Shown here: piece by piece, positions 29,064 to 38,242 of the stretch | How positions within the stretch are numbered: position 1 is the first letter of the stretch | Layout: each line of letters begins with the position of its first letter | DNA from: Rhodoplanes sp963840055 | GTDB taxonomy: Bacteria > Pseudomonadota > Alphaproteobacteria > Rhizobiales > Xanthobacteraceae | Length of the DNA stretch: 64,000 nt | Assembly (NCBI GenBank): GCA_963840055.1 | Contig: CAWIXM010000029.1 | Location: 124,001 to 188,000, forward strand | Direction of reading: 5' to 3' | Notes under the pieces: model-generated | Seen by the model: the letters and a program-made list of their open reading frames with translations, nothing else | What the model was told of the DNA's origin: nothing | The model's database searches: none | Position numbers and translations under genes: made by a program

Positions 29064-30226
29064 CCGCTTTTCCGCTCACGCGCCTCGTCGATCGCGCCGC
29101 GCTCGTCTTTCTCGTCCTGCTCGGCGCGTTCGCTATCGCTGTTCCCGCGCTCAACCTGCTGATCCCGCCGGGCTCGGGTCTGCACGTCCCGACCTATCTC
29201 GTCGCGTTGTTCGGCAAATATGTCTGCTACGCCATGCTGGCGCTCTCGATCGACCTAATCTGGGGCTATGCCGGCATTCTCTCGCTCGGCCACGGCGCAT
29301 TCTTCGCGCTCGGCGGCTACGCCATGGGCATGTATCTGATGCGCCAGATCGGCACCCGCGGCGTCTATGCCGACCCGATCCTGCCCGACTTCATGGTGTT
29401 CCTGAACTGGAAGGAGCTGCCGTACTACTGGTACGGCTTCGACTGGTTTCCCTATGCGGCGCTGATGGTGTTGCTGGTGCCGGGGCTGCTCGCGTTCGTG
29501 TTCGGCTGGTTCGCGTTCCGCAGCCGGGTCAGCGGCGTGTATTTCTCGATTATCACCCAGGCGATGACGTTCGCGCTGATGCTCGCCTTCTTCCGCAACA
29601 ATTTCGGTTTCGGCGGCAACAACGGGCTCACCGACTTCAAGGACATCCTCGGCTTCAACGTGCAGGCGGACGCAACCCGTAACGCGCTGCTGGTGATTTC
29701 CTGCGTTGCGCTCGCGGCCATGTTCCTCGTCTGCCGCGCCATCGTCACCTCCAAATTCGGCAAGGTGCTAGTGGCGATCCGCGACGCGGAGGCGCGCACG
29801 CGATTTCTCGGCTATCGCGTGGAGGCCTACAAGCTGTTCGTGTTCACGCTGTCCGCCTGCATGGCCGGGATTGCGGGCGCGCTCTATGTGCCCCAGGTCG
29901 GCATCATCAATCCGAGCGAGTTCGCGCCGGCCAATTCCATCGAAGCCGTGATCTGGGTCGCCGTGGGCGGACGCGGCACGCTGGTGGGCGCAGCGCTCGG
30001 CGCGGTGCTCGTCAATTATACCAAGACCTATTTCACCTCCGGCGTGCTCGCACCCTACTGGCTGTTCGTGCTCGGCGGCCTGTTCGTCGGCGTGACGCTG
30101 TTCCTGCCGAAGGGCATCATCGGCGCCTTTGCGCATTGGCGCGACCGCGGTCGCGATGCAAAAGTGCGGCAGTCGCCGGAGACGCCACAAGCCACGCAAG
30201 CGGTAGCGCCGCACGCGGCGGAGTAA
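29060..30226 (+). CDS. urtC: Urea ABC transporter permease UrtC
   Basis: Second permease subunit, 388 residues, with about ten membrane helices. LSIDLIWGYAGILSLGHGAFFALGGYAMGMYLMR is the LivM-type motif region, and FRSRVSGVYFSIITQAMTF and WVAVGGRGTLVGAALGA follow. The ATG at 29060 overlaps the urtB stop; a longer open frame upstream lies within urtB and is not real. The tail is rich in Gln, Ala and Pro. Confidence 0.95.
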   Translation: MTAFPLTRLVDRAALVFLVLLGAFAIAVPALNLLIPPGSGLHVPTYLVALFGKYVCYAMLALSIDLIWGYAGILSLGHGAFFALGGYAMGMYLMRQIGTRGVYADPILPDFMVFLNWKELPYYWYGFDWFPYAALMVLLVPGLLAFVFGWFAFRSRVSGVYFSIITQAMTFALMLAFFRNNFGFGGNNGLTDFKDILGFNVQADATRNALLVISCVALAAMFLVCRAIVTSKFGKVLVAIRDAEARTRFLGYRVEAYKLFVFTLSACMAGIAGALYVPQVGIINPSEFAPANSIEAVIWVAVGGRGTLVGAALGAVLVNYTKTYFTSGVLAPYWLFVLGGLFVGVTLFLPKGIIGAFAHWRDRGRDAKVRQSPETPQATQAVAPHAAE

Positions 30227-30230
30227 ACGC

Positions 30231-30989
30231 ATGCTCGAGCCGCATACCACCTCCGCGCTGCTTTATCTCGACGGCATCACCGTCTCGTTCGACGGGTTCA
30301 AGGCCCTCAGCAATCTCTCGCTGGTGATCGAACCGGGCGAGATGCGCGCCGTGATCGGGCCGAACGGCGCCGGCAAGACCACCATGATGGACGTGGTCAC
30401 CGGCAAAACCCGGCCGGACTCGGGCGAGGTGTTTTTCGAGCAGGGCACCTACGATCTTTCCAAGCTCGACGAGACGGAAATTGCCGAGCTCGGCATCGGC
30501 CGCAAGTTCCAAAAGCCGACGGTGTTCGACATGCACACGGTCGAGGACAACCTGCTCCTCGCGCTCAAAGACAACCGGCGCGTGCGTGCGACATTGCTGT
30601 GGCGGTCCTCGCCCGCGCAACAAGGGCGCATCGACGAGATTCTCGACACCATTCGCCTAAAAAACCTGCGCGACCGCGTCGCGGGCAGCCTCTCGCATGG
30701 GCAGAAGCAGTGGCTCGAAATCGGCATGCTGCTCGCGCAGGAGCCGAAGCTGTTGCTTGTCGACGAACCGGTCGCCGGCATGACCGACGCCGAGACGCGG
30801 CAGACCGCCGAACTGCTCAAGGAGATCAATCGCGACCGCACGGTGATCGTGGTCGAGCATGATATGGCCTTCGTGCGCGATCTCGGCGTGCACGTCACCT
30901 GTCTGCACGAAGGCTCGGTGCTGGCGGAAGGCTCGATCGATCAGGTCTCGCAGAATGAACGGGTGGTCGAGGTGTATCTTGGGCGCTGA
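30231..30989 (+). CDS. urtD: Urea ABC transporter ATPase UrtD
   Basis: Cytoplasmic ABC ATPase of 252 residues, LivG-like. Walker A is GPNGAGKT near residue 44; the signature appears as SLSHGQKQWLEIGMLLAQ (the SHGQ variant usual for UrtD), and Walker B is LLLVDEPVAGM, followed by the H-loop VVEHDM. Only four bases separate it from urtC. The palindromic repeat that follows may end or process the transcript. Confidence 0.95.
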   Translation: MLEPHTTSALLYLDGITVSFDGFKALSNLSLVIEPGEMRAVIGPNGAGKTTMMDVVTGKTRPDSGEVFFEQGTYDLSKLDETEIAELGIGRKFQKPTVFDMHTVEDNLLLALKDNRRVRATLLWRSSPAQQGRIDEILDTIRLKNLRDRVAGSLSHGQKQWLEIGMLLAQEPKLLLVDEPVAGMTDAETRQTAELLKEINRDRTVIVVEHDMAFVRDLGVHVTCLHEGSVLAEGSIDQVSQNERVVEVYLGR

Positions 30990-31001
30990 CGTTGTTTAAG
31001 T

Positions 31002-31110
31002 TCTCATCCTTCGAGACGCGAGCTTTGCTCGCTCCTCAGGATGAGGATCGGGGATGATTGAGTTTACCTCATCCTGAGGAGGCCCGAAGGGCCGTCTCGA
31101 AGGATGAGGT
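31002..31110. repeat. Palindromic repeat between urtD and urtE
   Basis: Two hairpin halves, CTCATCCTTCGAGACG...CTCCTCAGGATGAGG and CCTCATCCTGAGGAG...CGTCTCGAAGGATGAGG, face each other with about 20 bases between them. The same family, with changes, is at 33018-33138. Confidence 0.85.
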
Positions 31111-31128
31111 TACGGAAGCTATGCAACA

Positions 31129-31824
31129 ATGCTCGAAGTCAACTCCATCGATCTGCACTACGGCGCGGCGCAGGCGCTTCGCGAGGTCTCGCTGACCGCC
31201 GAGCCGGGCAAAGTGACTTGCGTGCTCGGCCGCAATGGCGTCGGCAAGACCAGCCTGCTGCGCGCCGTGATGGGCGAGCATCCGGTGAGCGCCGGATCGA
31301 TCGCCTTTGATGGCTCCGATATCACCAGGCTTTCGACCGTCGAGCGCGTCCGCCGGCACATCGCCTACGTCCCGCAAGGGCGCGAGATCTTTCCGCTGCT
31401 GACGGTAGAGGAGAATCTAGAAACAGGCTTCGCCCCATTGCGGCGCGATCAGCGCAAAGTCCCAGCCGATGTGTTCACGCTGTTTCCGGTGCTGCGCACC
31501 ATGCTGAGGCGGCGCGGAGGCGACTTGTCGGGTGGTCAGCAGCAACAGCTGGCGATCGGCCGCGCGCTGGTGATGCGGCCGCGGTTGTTGCTGCTTGACG
31601 AGCCAACGGAAGGCATCCAACCTTCGATTATCAAGGACATTGGCCGCGCCATCTCCTATCTGCGCTCGCTGAAGGACATGGCGATCATCTTGGTGGAGCA
31701 GTATCTCGATTTTGCGCAGGAGCTTGGCGATCATCTGGTGGTGATGGATCGCGGGTCCATCATTTATTCGTGCGACAGGGAGAATATGGACGAGGCCGCG
31801 CTGAAACGCGCACTGGCGATTTGA
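31129..31824 (+). CDS. urtE: Urea ABC transporter ATPase UrtE
   Basis: Cytoplasmic ABC ATPase of 231 residues, LivF-like. Walker A is GRNGVGKT, preceded by TCVLGR; the signature is DLSGGQQQQLAIGRALVMRP, and Walker B is LLLLDEPTEGIQPSI. IAYVPQGREIFPLLTVEENL is characteristic of the family. The ureD start follows after five bases, so transport and hydrolysis genes share a transcript unless the repeat upstream intervenes. Confidence 0.95.
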   Translation: MLEVNSIDLHYGAAQALREVSLTAEPGKVTCVLGRNGVGKTSLLRAVMGEHPVSAGSIAFDGSDITRLSTVERVRRHIAYVPQGREIFPLLTVEENLETGFAPLRRDQRKVPADVFTLFPVLRTMLRRRGGDLSGGQQQQLAIGRALVMRPRLLLLDEPTEGIQPSIIKDIGRAISYLRSLKDMAIILVEQYLDFAQELGDHLVVMDRGSIIYSCDRENMDEAALKRALAI

Positions 31825-31829
31825 TTTCG

Positions 31830-32687
31830 ATGGGCAAAACTTCGTCTTCCGAGGGATACCTGCCGTCGAACACCGCGCGGAGCGCTATTTTCGCCGCGAA
31901 CCGCGCGACGGGCCACATTGCGCTTGGCGTCGACGCTGTCGACGGACGCACCCGCCGCGCGCGCGTGCATGAAGAAGGTTCGCTGCGGGTGAGGTTTCCG
32001 CGCAGCGCTGCCGAAGCGCTGGAGGCGGTGATCGTCAATACGGCCGGCGGCATGACCGGTGGCGACCGCTTTTCGATCGACTTGTCGGTCGCACCGGGAG
32101 CAAACCTGATCGCCTGCACCGCGGCGGCGGAAAAGATTTACCGCTCGACCGGCGCCGACGCCGAAATGACGGTCACGCTCGCGGTTGGCGACGACGCGCA
32201 TCTTTCCTGGTTGCCGCAGGAAACCATCTTGTTCGACCGCTCGCGCCTCAAGCGCAGCATCGATATCGAACTCGCCGCCGGCGGTTCGCTGATCATGGCG
32301 GAGGCGGTGGTGTTCGGCCGCACCGCCATGGGCGAGACGATGAATGAGGGCTGTTTCACCGACCGCTGGCGCGTGCGTCGGGCCGGAAAACTTGTCTTCG
32401 CCGACAGCGTGCGGCTTGACGGCCGTATTGCGGAGACGCTCGACCGGCCGGCGGTCGCCGCGGGAGCGAATGCCATTGCGACGGCGCTGATCGCTCCGTG
32501 TCACGACGGAGCGGTCGATGCAGTGCGGGCGCTCGAGGAACGATTCGCCGGCGAGGTCGGCGTTTCGGCCTGGAACGGCGTCGCGCTCGTGCGTTTCTGT
32601 GCGCGCGACGGCGCCGCGCTGCGCCACGATCTGATCGCTGTATTGGCGGCGCTTAACGCAAAACTGCCGCGACTCTGGCTGCAGTGA
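31830..32687 (+). CDS. ureD: Urease accessory protein UreD
   Basis: Chaperone that forms the UreDFG complex for nickel delivery to urease; 285 residues. NTAGGMTGGDRFSIDL, TAAAEKIYRSTGADA and WLPQETILFDRSRLKR are characteristic. The ATG at 31830 is chosen because the longer frame from 31770 lies within urtE. ureA follows after six bases. Confidence 0.95.
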   Translation: MGKTSSSEGYLPSNTARSAIFAANRATGHIALGVDAVDGRTRRARVHEEGSLRVRFPRSAAEALEAVIVNTAGGMTGGDRFSIDLSVAPGANLIACTAAAEKIYRSTGADAEMTVTLAVGDDAHLSWLPQETILFDRSRLKRSIDIELAAGGSLIMAEAVVFGRTAMGETMNEGCFTDRWRVRRAGKLVFADSVRLDGRIAETLDRPAVAAGANAIATALIAPCHDGAVDAVRALEERFAGEVGVSAWNGVALVRFCARDGAALRHDLIAVLAALNAKLPRLWLQ

Positions 32688-32693
32688 GGACAT

Positions 32694-32996
32694 ATGAACC
32701 TAACGCCACGGGAAAAGGACAAGTTGCTCGTCGCCATGGCTGCGATAGTGGCGCGGCGACGGCTCGAACGCGGGGTCAAACTCAATCACCCAGAAGCGGT
32801 GGCGCTGATCTCCGACTTTGTTCTGGAGGGGGCGCGCGACGGCAAGACGGTCGCCGAACTGATGCGCGACGGCGCGCATGTACTTACCCGAGACCAAGTG
32901 ATGGACGGGATTCCCGAGATGATTCACGATATCCAGGTGGAGGGCACGTTTCCCGACGGCACCAAGCTCGTCACCATCCACGATCCGATCAGGTGA
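32694..32996 (+). CDS. ureA: Urease gamma subunit
   Basis: Urease structural subunit of 100 residues, complete. MNLTPREKDKLLVAMAA begins it, and LNHPEAVALISDF and DGIPEMIHDIQVEGTFPDGT are the conserved segments; it ends in TIHDPIR. A GAGG ribosome binding site lies upstream. A palindromic repeat separates it from ureB. Confidence 0.97.
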   Translation: MNLTPREKDKLLVAMAAIVARRRLERGVKLNHPEAVALISDFVLEGARDGKTVAELMRDGAHVLTRDQVMDGIPEMIHDIQVEGTFPDGTKLVTIHDPIR

Positions 32997-33017
32997 GCGT
33001 CGGGGGTGCGCGGGTGG

Positions 33018-33138
33018 CCTCATGGTTCGAGACGCGCCTTTGGCGCTCCTCACCATGAGGGTCAAGGTTCTTGGGCGAGGGACGGAGGTGCGCCTCGTCC
33101 TGAGGAGCCCGCGAAGCGGGCGTCTCGAAGGACGAGGC
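33018..33138. repeat. Palindromic repeat between ureA and ureB
   Basis: Two hairpin halves, CCTCATGGTTCGAGACG...CTCCTCACCATGAGG and CCTCGTCCTGAGGAG...CGTCTCGAAGGACGAGG. The TTCGAGACG and CTCCT(C/A) cores match the repeat at 31002-31110, so they are one family. Confidence 0.85.
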
Positions 33139-33157
33139 TCTCGACAAGGAGCGGAGC

Positions 33158-33463
33158 ATGATCCCCGGCGAATTCTTCATCAAGGACGGCGAGATCGAGC
33201 TGAATGTCGGCCGCGAGACCGTGCGCCTCACCGTGTCCAATGCCGGCGATCGGCCGATCCAGGTCGGCTCGCACTATCATTTTTTTGAGACCAACCCGGC
33301 GCTCAAGTTCGACCGTGACAAGGCGCGCGGCATGCGGCTCGATATTCCGGCGGGAACGGCGGTGCGGTTCGAGCCAGGGCAGACCCGCGAGGTAACGCTA
33401 GTCGCGCTCGCCGGCAATCGCACTGTCTACGGATTCCGCCAGGCGGTTATGGGGAAGCTGTAG
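33158..33463 (+). CDS. ureB: Urease beta subunit
   Basis: Urease structural subunit of 101 residues. It starts MIPGEFFIKDGEIELN; VSNAGDRPIQVGSHYHFFE and RLDIPAGTAVRFEPGQ are the conserved parts, all intact. The ATG is preceded by AAGGAG. The following gene is not a urease gene (GFA family). Confidence 0.97.
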   Translation: MIPGEFFIKDGEIELNVGRETVRLTVSNAGDRPIQVGSHYHFFETNPALKFDRDKARGMRLDIPAGTAVRFEPGQTREVTLVALAGNRTVYGFRQAVMGKL

Positions 33464-33512
33464 TCCGGCATCGCTGGAGTCGGCAGCGCGTAGTGAAAGC
33501 GGAAACAGAGCA

Positions 33513-33869
33513 ATGACAAGCAAACACTATACGGGCGGATGCCAATGCGGCGCGGTGCGTTACGAAGTGACGGCCGATCTCGACAACACCGTCTCCTGCA
33601 ATTGCTCACGCTGCGCCCGGCTTGGCGCTATTCTCGCCTTTGCGCCTGCGCAGTCTTTCAAGCTCTTGTCCGGCGAGCACGCGCAAACCGAGTATCGCTT
33701 CAACAAGAAAGTCATCGAGCATTTGTTCTGCTCGACCTGCGGCATCCAATCGTTCGCGCGCGGCGCCATGCCGGACGGCACGCCGATGGTCGCCGTCAAT
33801 GTCCGCTGCCTGGATGGCGTCGATCCGGCAACGCTCTCGCCACGAGCGGTCGACGGCCGCAGTTACTGA
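33513..33869 (+). CDS. GFA-family zinc-binding protein
   Basis: Protein of 118 residues of the GFA (glutathione-dependent formaldehyde-activating-like) family. Zinc-ligand cysteines are in GGCQCGAVRY, SCNCSRC and CSTCGIQSF. GFA proteins mostly have no proven reaction. It lies between ureB and ureC, 49 bases after ureB and 16 bases before ureC, and is therefore likely co-transcribed. A link to urea metabolism is not established. Confidence 0.9.
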   Translation: MTSKHYTGGCQCGAVRYEVTADLDNTVSCNCSRCARLGAILAFAPAQSFKLLSGEHAQTEYRFNKKVIEHLFCSTCGIQSFARGAMPDGTPMVAVNVRCLDGVDPATLSPRAVDGRSY

Positions 33870-33885
33870 CCGGACGAGGACGCCG

Positions 33886-35595
<1,710 letters not shown>

Positions 35596-35665
35596 TGCGC
35601 GGCGCGAGGACCTGATGATCGCTTCCGATCGGAAGTTGGCGTCACCCATCGATAATCTCGGCAAA

Positions 35666-35800
35666 CCATCCTCCCCCGCGAAGCGGGGGAGGGGAACCGC
35701 CCGTAGGGCGGTGGAGGGGGGAGCCAAGTTTCAGCTTCTAGCTTACCCCCTCCACCATGCTGCGCATGGTCCCCCTCCCCCGCTTCGCGGGGGAGGATGG
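35666..35800. repeat. Palindromic repeat between ureC and ureE
   Basis: Outer arms CCATCCTCCCCCGCGAAGCG... (35666) and the reverse complement ending in GGGGGAGGATGG (35800) enclose inner arms GGTGGAGGGGG and CCCCCTCCACC. It is a different family from the other ure repeats. Confidence 0.85.
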
Positions 35801-35898
35801 GTTTGCGTCAAACGCGTCTTTCATCCTGGCAAGGCCGTCAGGGAAACTGGCCGGTATTGCGCAAGAATACCGAATCGATCAATCGGCAGGCGTATCTC

Positions 35899-36392
35899 GT
35901 GAAACGAGCGAGCCAAATCAAAAAAGCCGGTGAGTGGGATAGCACGTGCGCATCCGATGCCGTTGTCCTCGACGCTGGCGAACGTCATCGTAGGCGCATC
36001 GTACTGACCGGCGAGAAGGGCACCCGCTTCCTGCTCGATCTGCCCAAAGCTGTCAGCCTGCAGAATGGCGACGGCCTTGTGCTCGACGATGGCACCATCG
36101 TGCGTGTCGAGGGAAAACCGGAGCCGCTGATCGAAATCTCCGCGCCCGACGCGCCCAGCGCTCGCGCGTCTCGTCCTGGCATCTCGGCAACCGGCATACG
36201 GAGATGCAGATCGTCGGAGAGAAACTGCGCATCCGCCGCGATCACGTGCTAGAGGAAATGCTGAACAATCTCGGCGCCACGCTTCATCCTGTCGACGCGG
36301 TGTTCGAGCCCGAGCGCGGCGCTTATGGGCATGACCATTCGCATGACCATGGACATTCACACGGCCATGGGCACGACCACGACCATTGCTAG
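35899..36392 (+). pseudogene. ureE: Urease accessory protein UreE, frameshifted
   Basis: Nickel metallochaperone. The first frame (GTG start at 35899) gives VKRASQIKKAGEWD, then GERHRRRIVLTGEKGTRFLLDLPKA. After EISAPDAP the frame shifts: removing base 36157 and base 36176 would give ALARLVWHLGNRHTEMQIVGE, the conserved UreE core. The later part ends in a nickel-binding His-rich tail (HDHSHDHGHSHGHGHDHDHC). One missing base instead of two extra also fits the frame change but reads worse. Error or mutation is undecided. Confidence 0.85.
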
Positions 36393-37154
36393 CACCGGCA
36401 GCGCTCCCGGTGATGCTTCACCTCTCACCGCGGGCAGTGAAAGGGAGGCGACGGTAGTTTCATCCTCGAACGTCGACGCCCTCGCCCTCTATAAGCTGAT
36501 GGCCTGGTTCTCGCCGTCCTATCCGATCGGCGCATTCTCCTACTCGAGCGGGATCGAATGGGCGGTCGAAGCGGGCGACATCAGCGACGCCGACACCTTG
36601 CTTGACTGGCTCAAGGTGATGATAAGCGACGGCGCGGGGTTTTGTGACGGCGTTTTCTTTTCGCATGCGTGGCGCGCCTGCACGACTTCCAACGATGACG
36701 CCCTTCGCATGGTCATCGAGCTTGCCGCCGCGCTGACGCCGTCGCGCGAGCGATTTCTGGAGACAACGGCGCAAGGCCGCGCCTTCCTCGATGCGACCCG
36801 CGCCGCTTGGCCATGCGCGACCCTCGATCGCTGTGCGGCAATGGGCGAGGACGCGCTTGCCTATCCGGTCGTCGCTGGCGCCGCCGCAGCGGGTCACGAC
36901 ATTCCGCTACTGAACCGGCCTTGCCGGCCTACCTTCAGGCGCTGGCGGCAAACTGGGTATCGGCCGGCCTGCGCCTTATTCCGCTGGGCCAGACCGACGG
37001 CCAGCGCGTGATCGCAGCGCTTGAGCCGATCGTCGCAGCGACCGCCGAACGGGCCCTTGCGGCGGCGCTCGACGATGTCGGCAGCGCCGCCTTTCGTGTT
37101 GATCTCGCGTCGATGCGGCACGAAACGCAATACACGCGCTTGTTTCGGAGCTGA
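36367..37154 (+). pseudogene. ureF: Urease accessory protein UreF, frameshifted
   Basis: Partner of UreD and UreG. The first part has YKLMAWFSPSYPIGAFSYSSG and GAAAAGHDIPL; then one base is lost near 36910-36912, and the next frame gives EPALPAYLQALAANWVSAGLRLIPLGQTDGQ and the conserved ending MRHETQYTRLFRS. A single added G after CTACT would give DIPLLEPALPAYLQ. The start is uncertain: 36367 overlaps the ureE tail. It overlaps ureG by one base. Confidence 0.85.
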
Positions 37155-37816
37155 TGAATGCTATTTCGCGGGCGTCGCAAAGCAGAAGGCTCGTCGCAAT
37201 GAGAAGCAACCACGGTCCGCTGCGCGTCGGCGTCGGAGGGCCGGTCGGCTCCGGCAAGACGGCGCTGGTCGATGCGCTTTGCAAGCGCATGCGCGATCGC
37301 TATGACATCGCCGCGATCACGAACGACATCTACACCAAGTGGGACGCCGAATATCTCGTGCGGTCGGGCGCGCTCGCGCCGGAACGCATCATGGGCGTGG
37401 AGACCGGCGGCTGCCCGCACACGGCGATCCGCGAGGACGCGTCGGCCAATCTTGCGGCGGTCGCAGATATGCGCCGGCGGTTTCCCGATCTCGATCTCGT
37501 TCTCATCGAATCCGGCGGCGACAATCTCGCCGCGACCTTTTCGCCCGAACTCGCGGATCTGACGATCTATGTCATCGATGTCGCCGCCGGCGACAAGATT
37601 CCGTCAAAGGGAGGTCCCGGCATCACCCGATCCGACCTCCTTGTCATCAACAAGATCGATCTTGCGCCTTATGTCGGGGCTTCGCTCGAAGTCATGGAAC
37701 GCGACGCCAGACGCATGCGGGGGCCGCGCCCATTCGTCATGACCAATCTGCGCGAAGGCCAAGGCCTCGACGATGTCGCGCGGTTCATTGTGGACAAAGG
37801 CGCGCTCGATACTTGA
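37154..37816 (+). CDS. ureG: Urease accessory GTPase UreG
   Basis: SIMIBI-class GTPase of 220 residues that powers nickel insertion into urease. P-loop GGPVGSGKTALVDAL, then TNDIYTKWDAEYL, GVETGGCPHTAIREDAS with the Cys-Pro-His nickel site, ESGGDNLAATFSPEL and NKIDLAPYVG. The start overlaps the ureF stop by one base; MRSNHGPLRVGVGG at residue 16 is another possible start. This is the last gene of the urea locus. Confidence 0.96.
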   Translation: MNAISRASQSRRLVAMRSNHGPLRVGVGGPVGSGKTALVDALCKRMRDRYDIAAITNDIYTKWDAEYLVRSGALAPERIMGVETGGCPHTAIREDASANLAAVADMRRRFPDLDLVLIESGGDNLAATFSPELADLTIYVIDVAAGDKIPSKGGPGITRSDLLVINKIDLAPYVGASLEVMERDARRMRGPRPFVMTNLREGQGLDDVARFIVDKGALDT

Positions 37817-38242
37817 GAAGCCCTCGGGGCGGTCGCCGTCATCCCAGAGCCAGCACCTTCGTCACCGGCACATCCTGACCACGACGATATCACCCAGTTG
37901 GATGATCCAGTCGCGCTGGCGCGGGTCTGCCGGTGGATGATCACCGTGGATCAACTTGAGCGAATTCCGTTCCAATGGAATTGGAATTCGCTCAAGTTAT
38001 CTTTTAGTGGTCGCATTTTCTGCGGCGAACCGGTTCCCACTTCGCCGGAAATACTCTAGAGCACGGACCCGCTGACAAGCGGTTAGCGCAGAAGTATGGC
38101 GCAGGCGGTTTTCGTCTGTGAACTAGCTCATACCCGCTAAACGATGTCGGCTGATAGTGATTTCTCTTCAGACAAGCATAGTGTTCCGAAGCGACACTCT
38201 CGTTCCCGACGCCAACGCTAAATTCCGCCCAGGAGGCAAACG
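37817..38242. other. Intergenic gap after ureG with repeat copy
   Basis: No credible gene. Positions 37959-38040 hold the second copy of the repeat seen at 20469-20550. AGGAGG at 38231 is the ribosome binding site of the next gene. No intrinsic terminator for ureG was seen. Confidence 0.7.
37959..38040. repeat. Intergenic repeat, copy 2
   Basis: Inverted repeat GCGAATTCCGTTCCAATGG / CCATTGGAACGGAATTCGC-like arms, then the roughly 38-base segment shared with 20511-20550 (TTAGTGGTCGCATTTTCTGC and onward). It ends in CCGGTTCCCAC. Confidence 0.85.
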
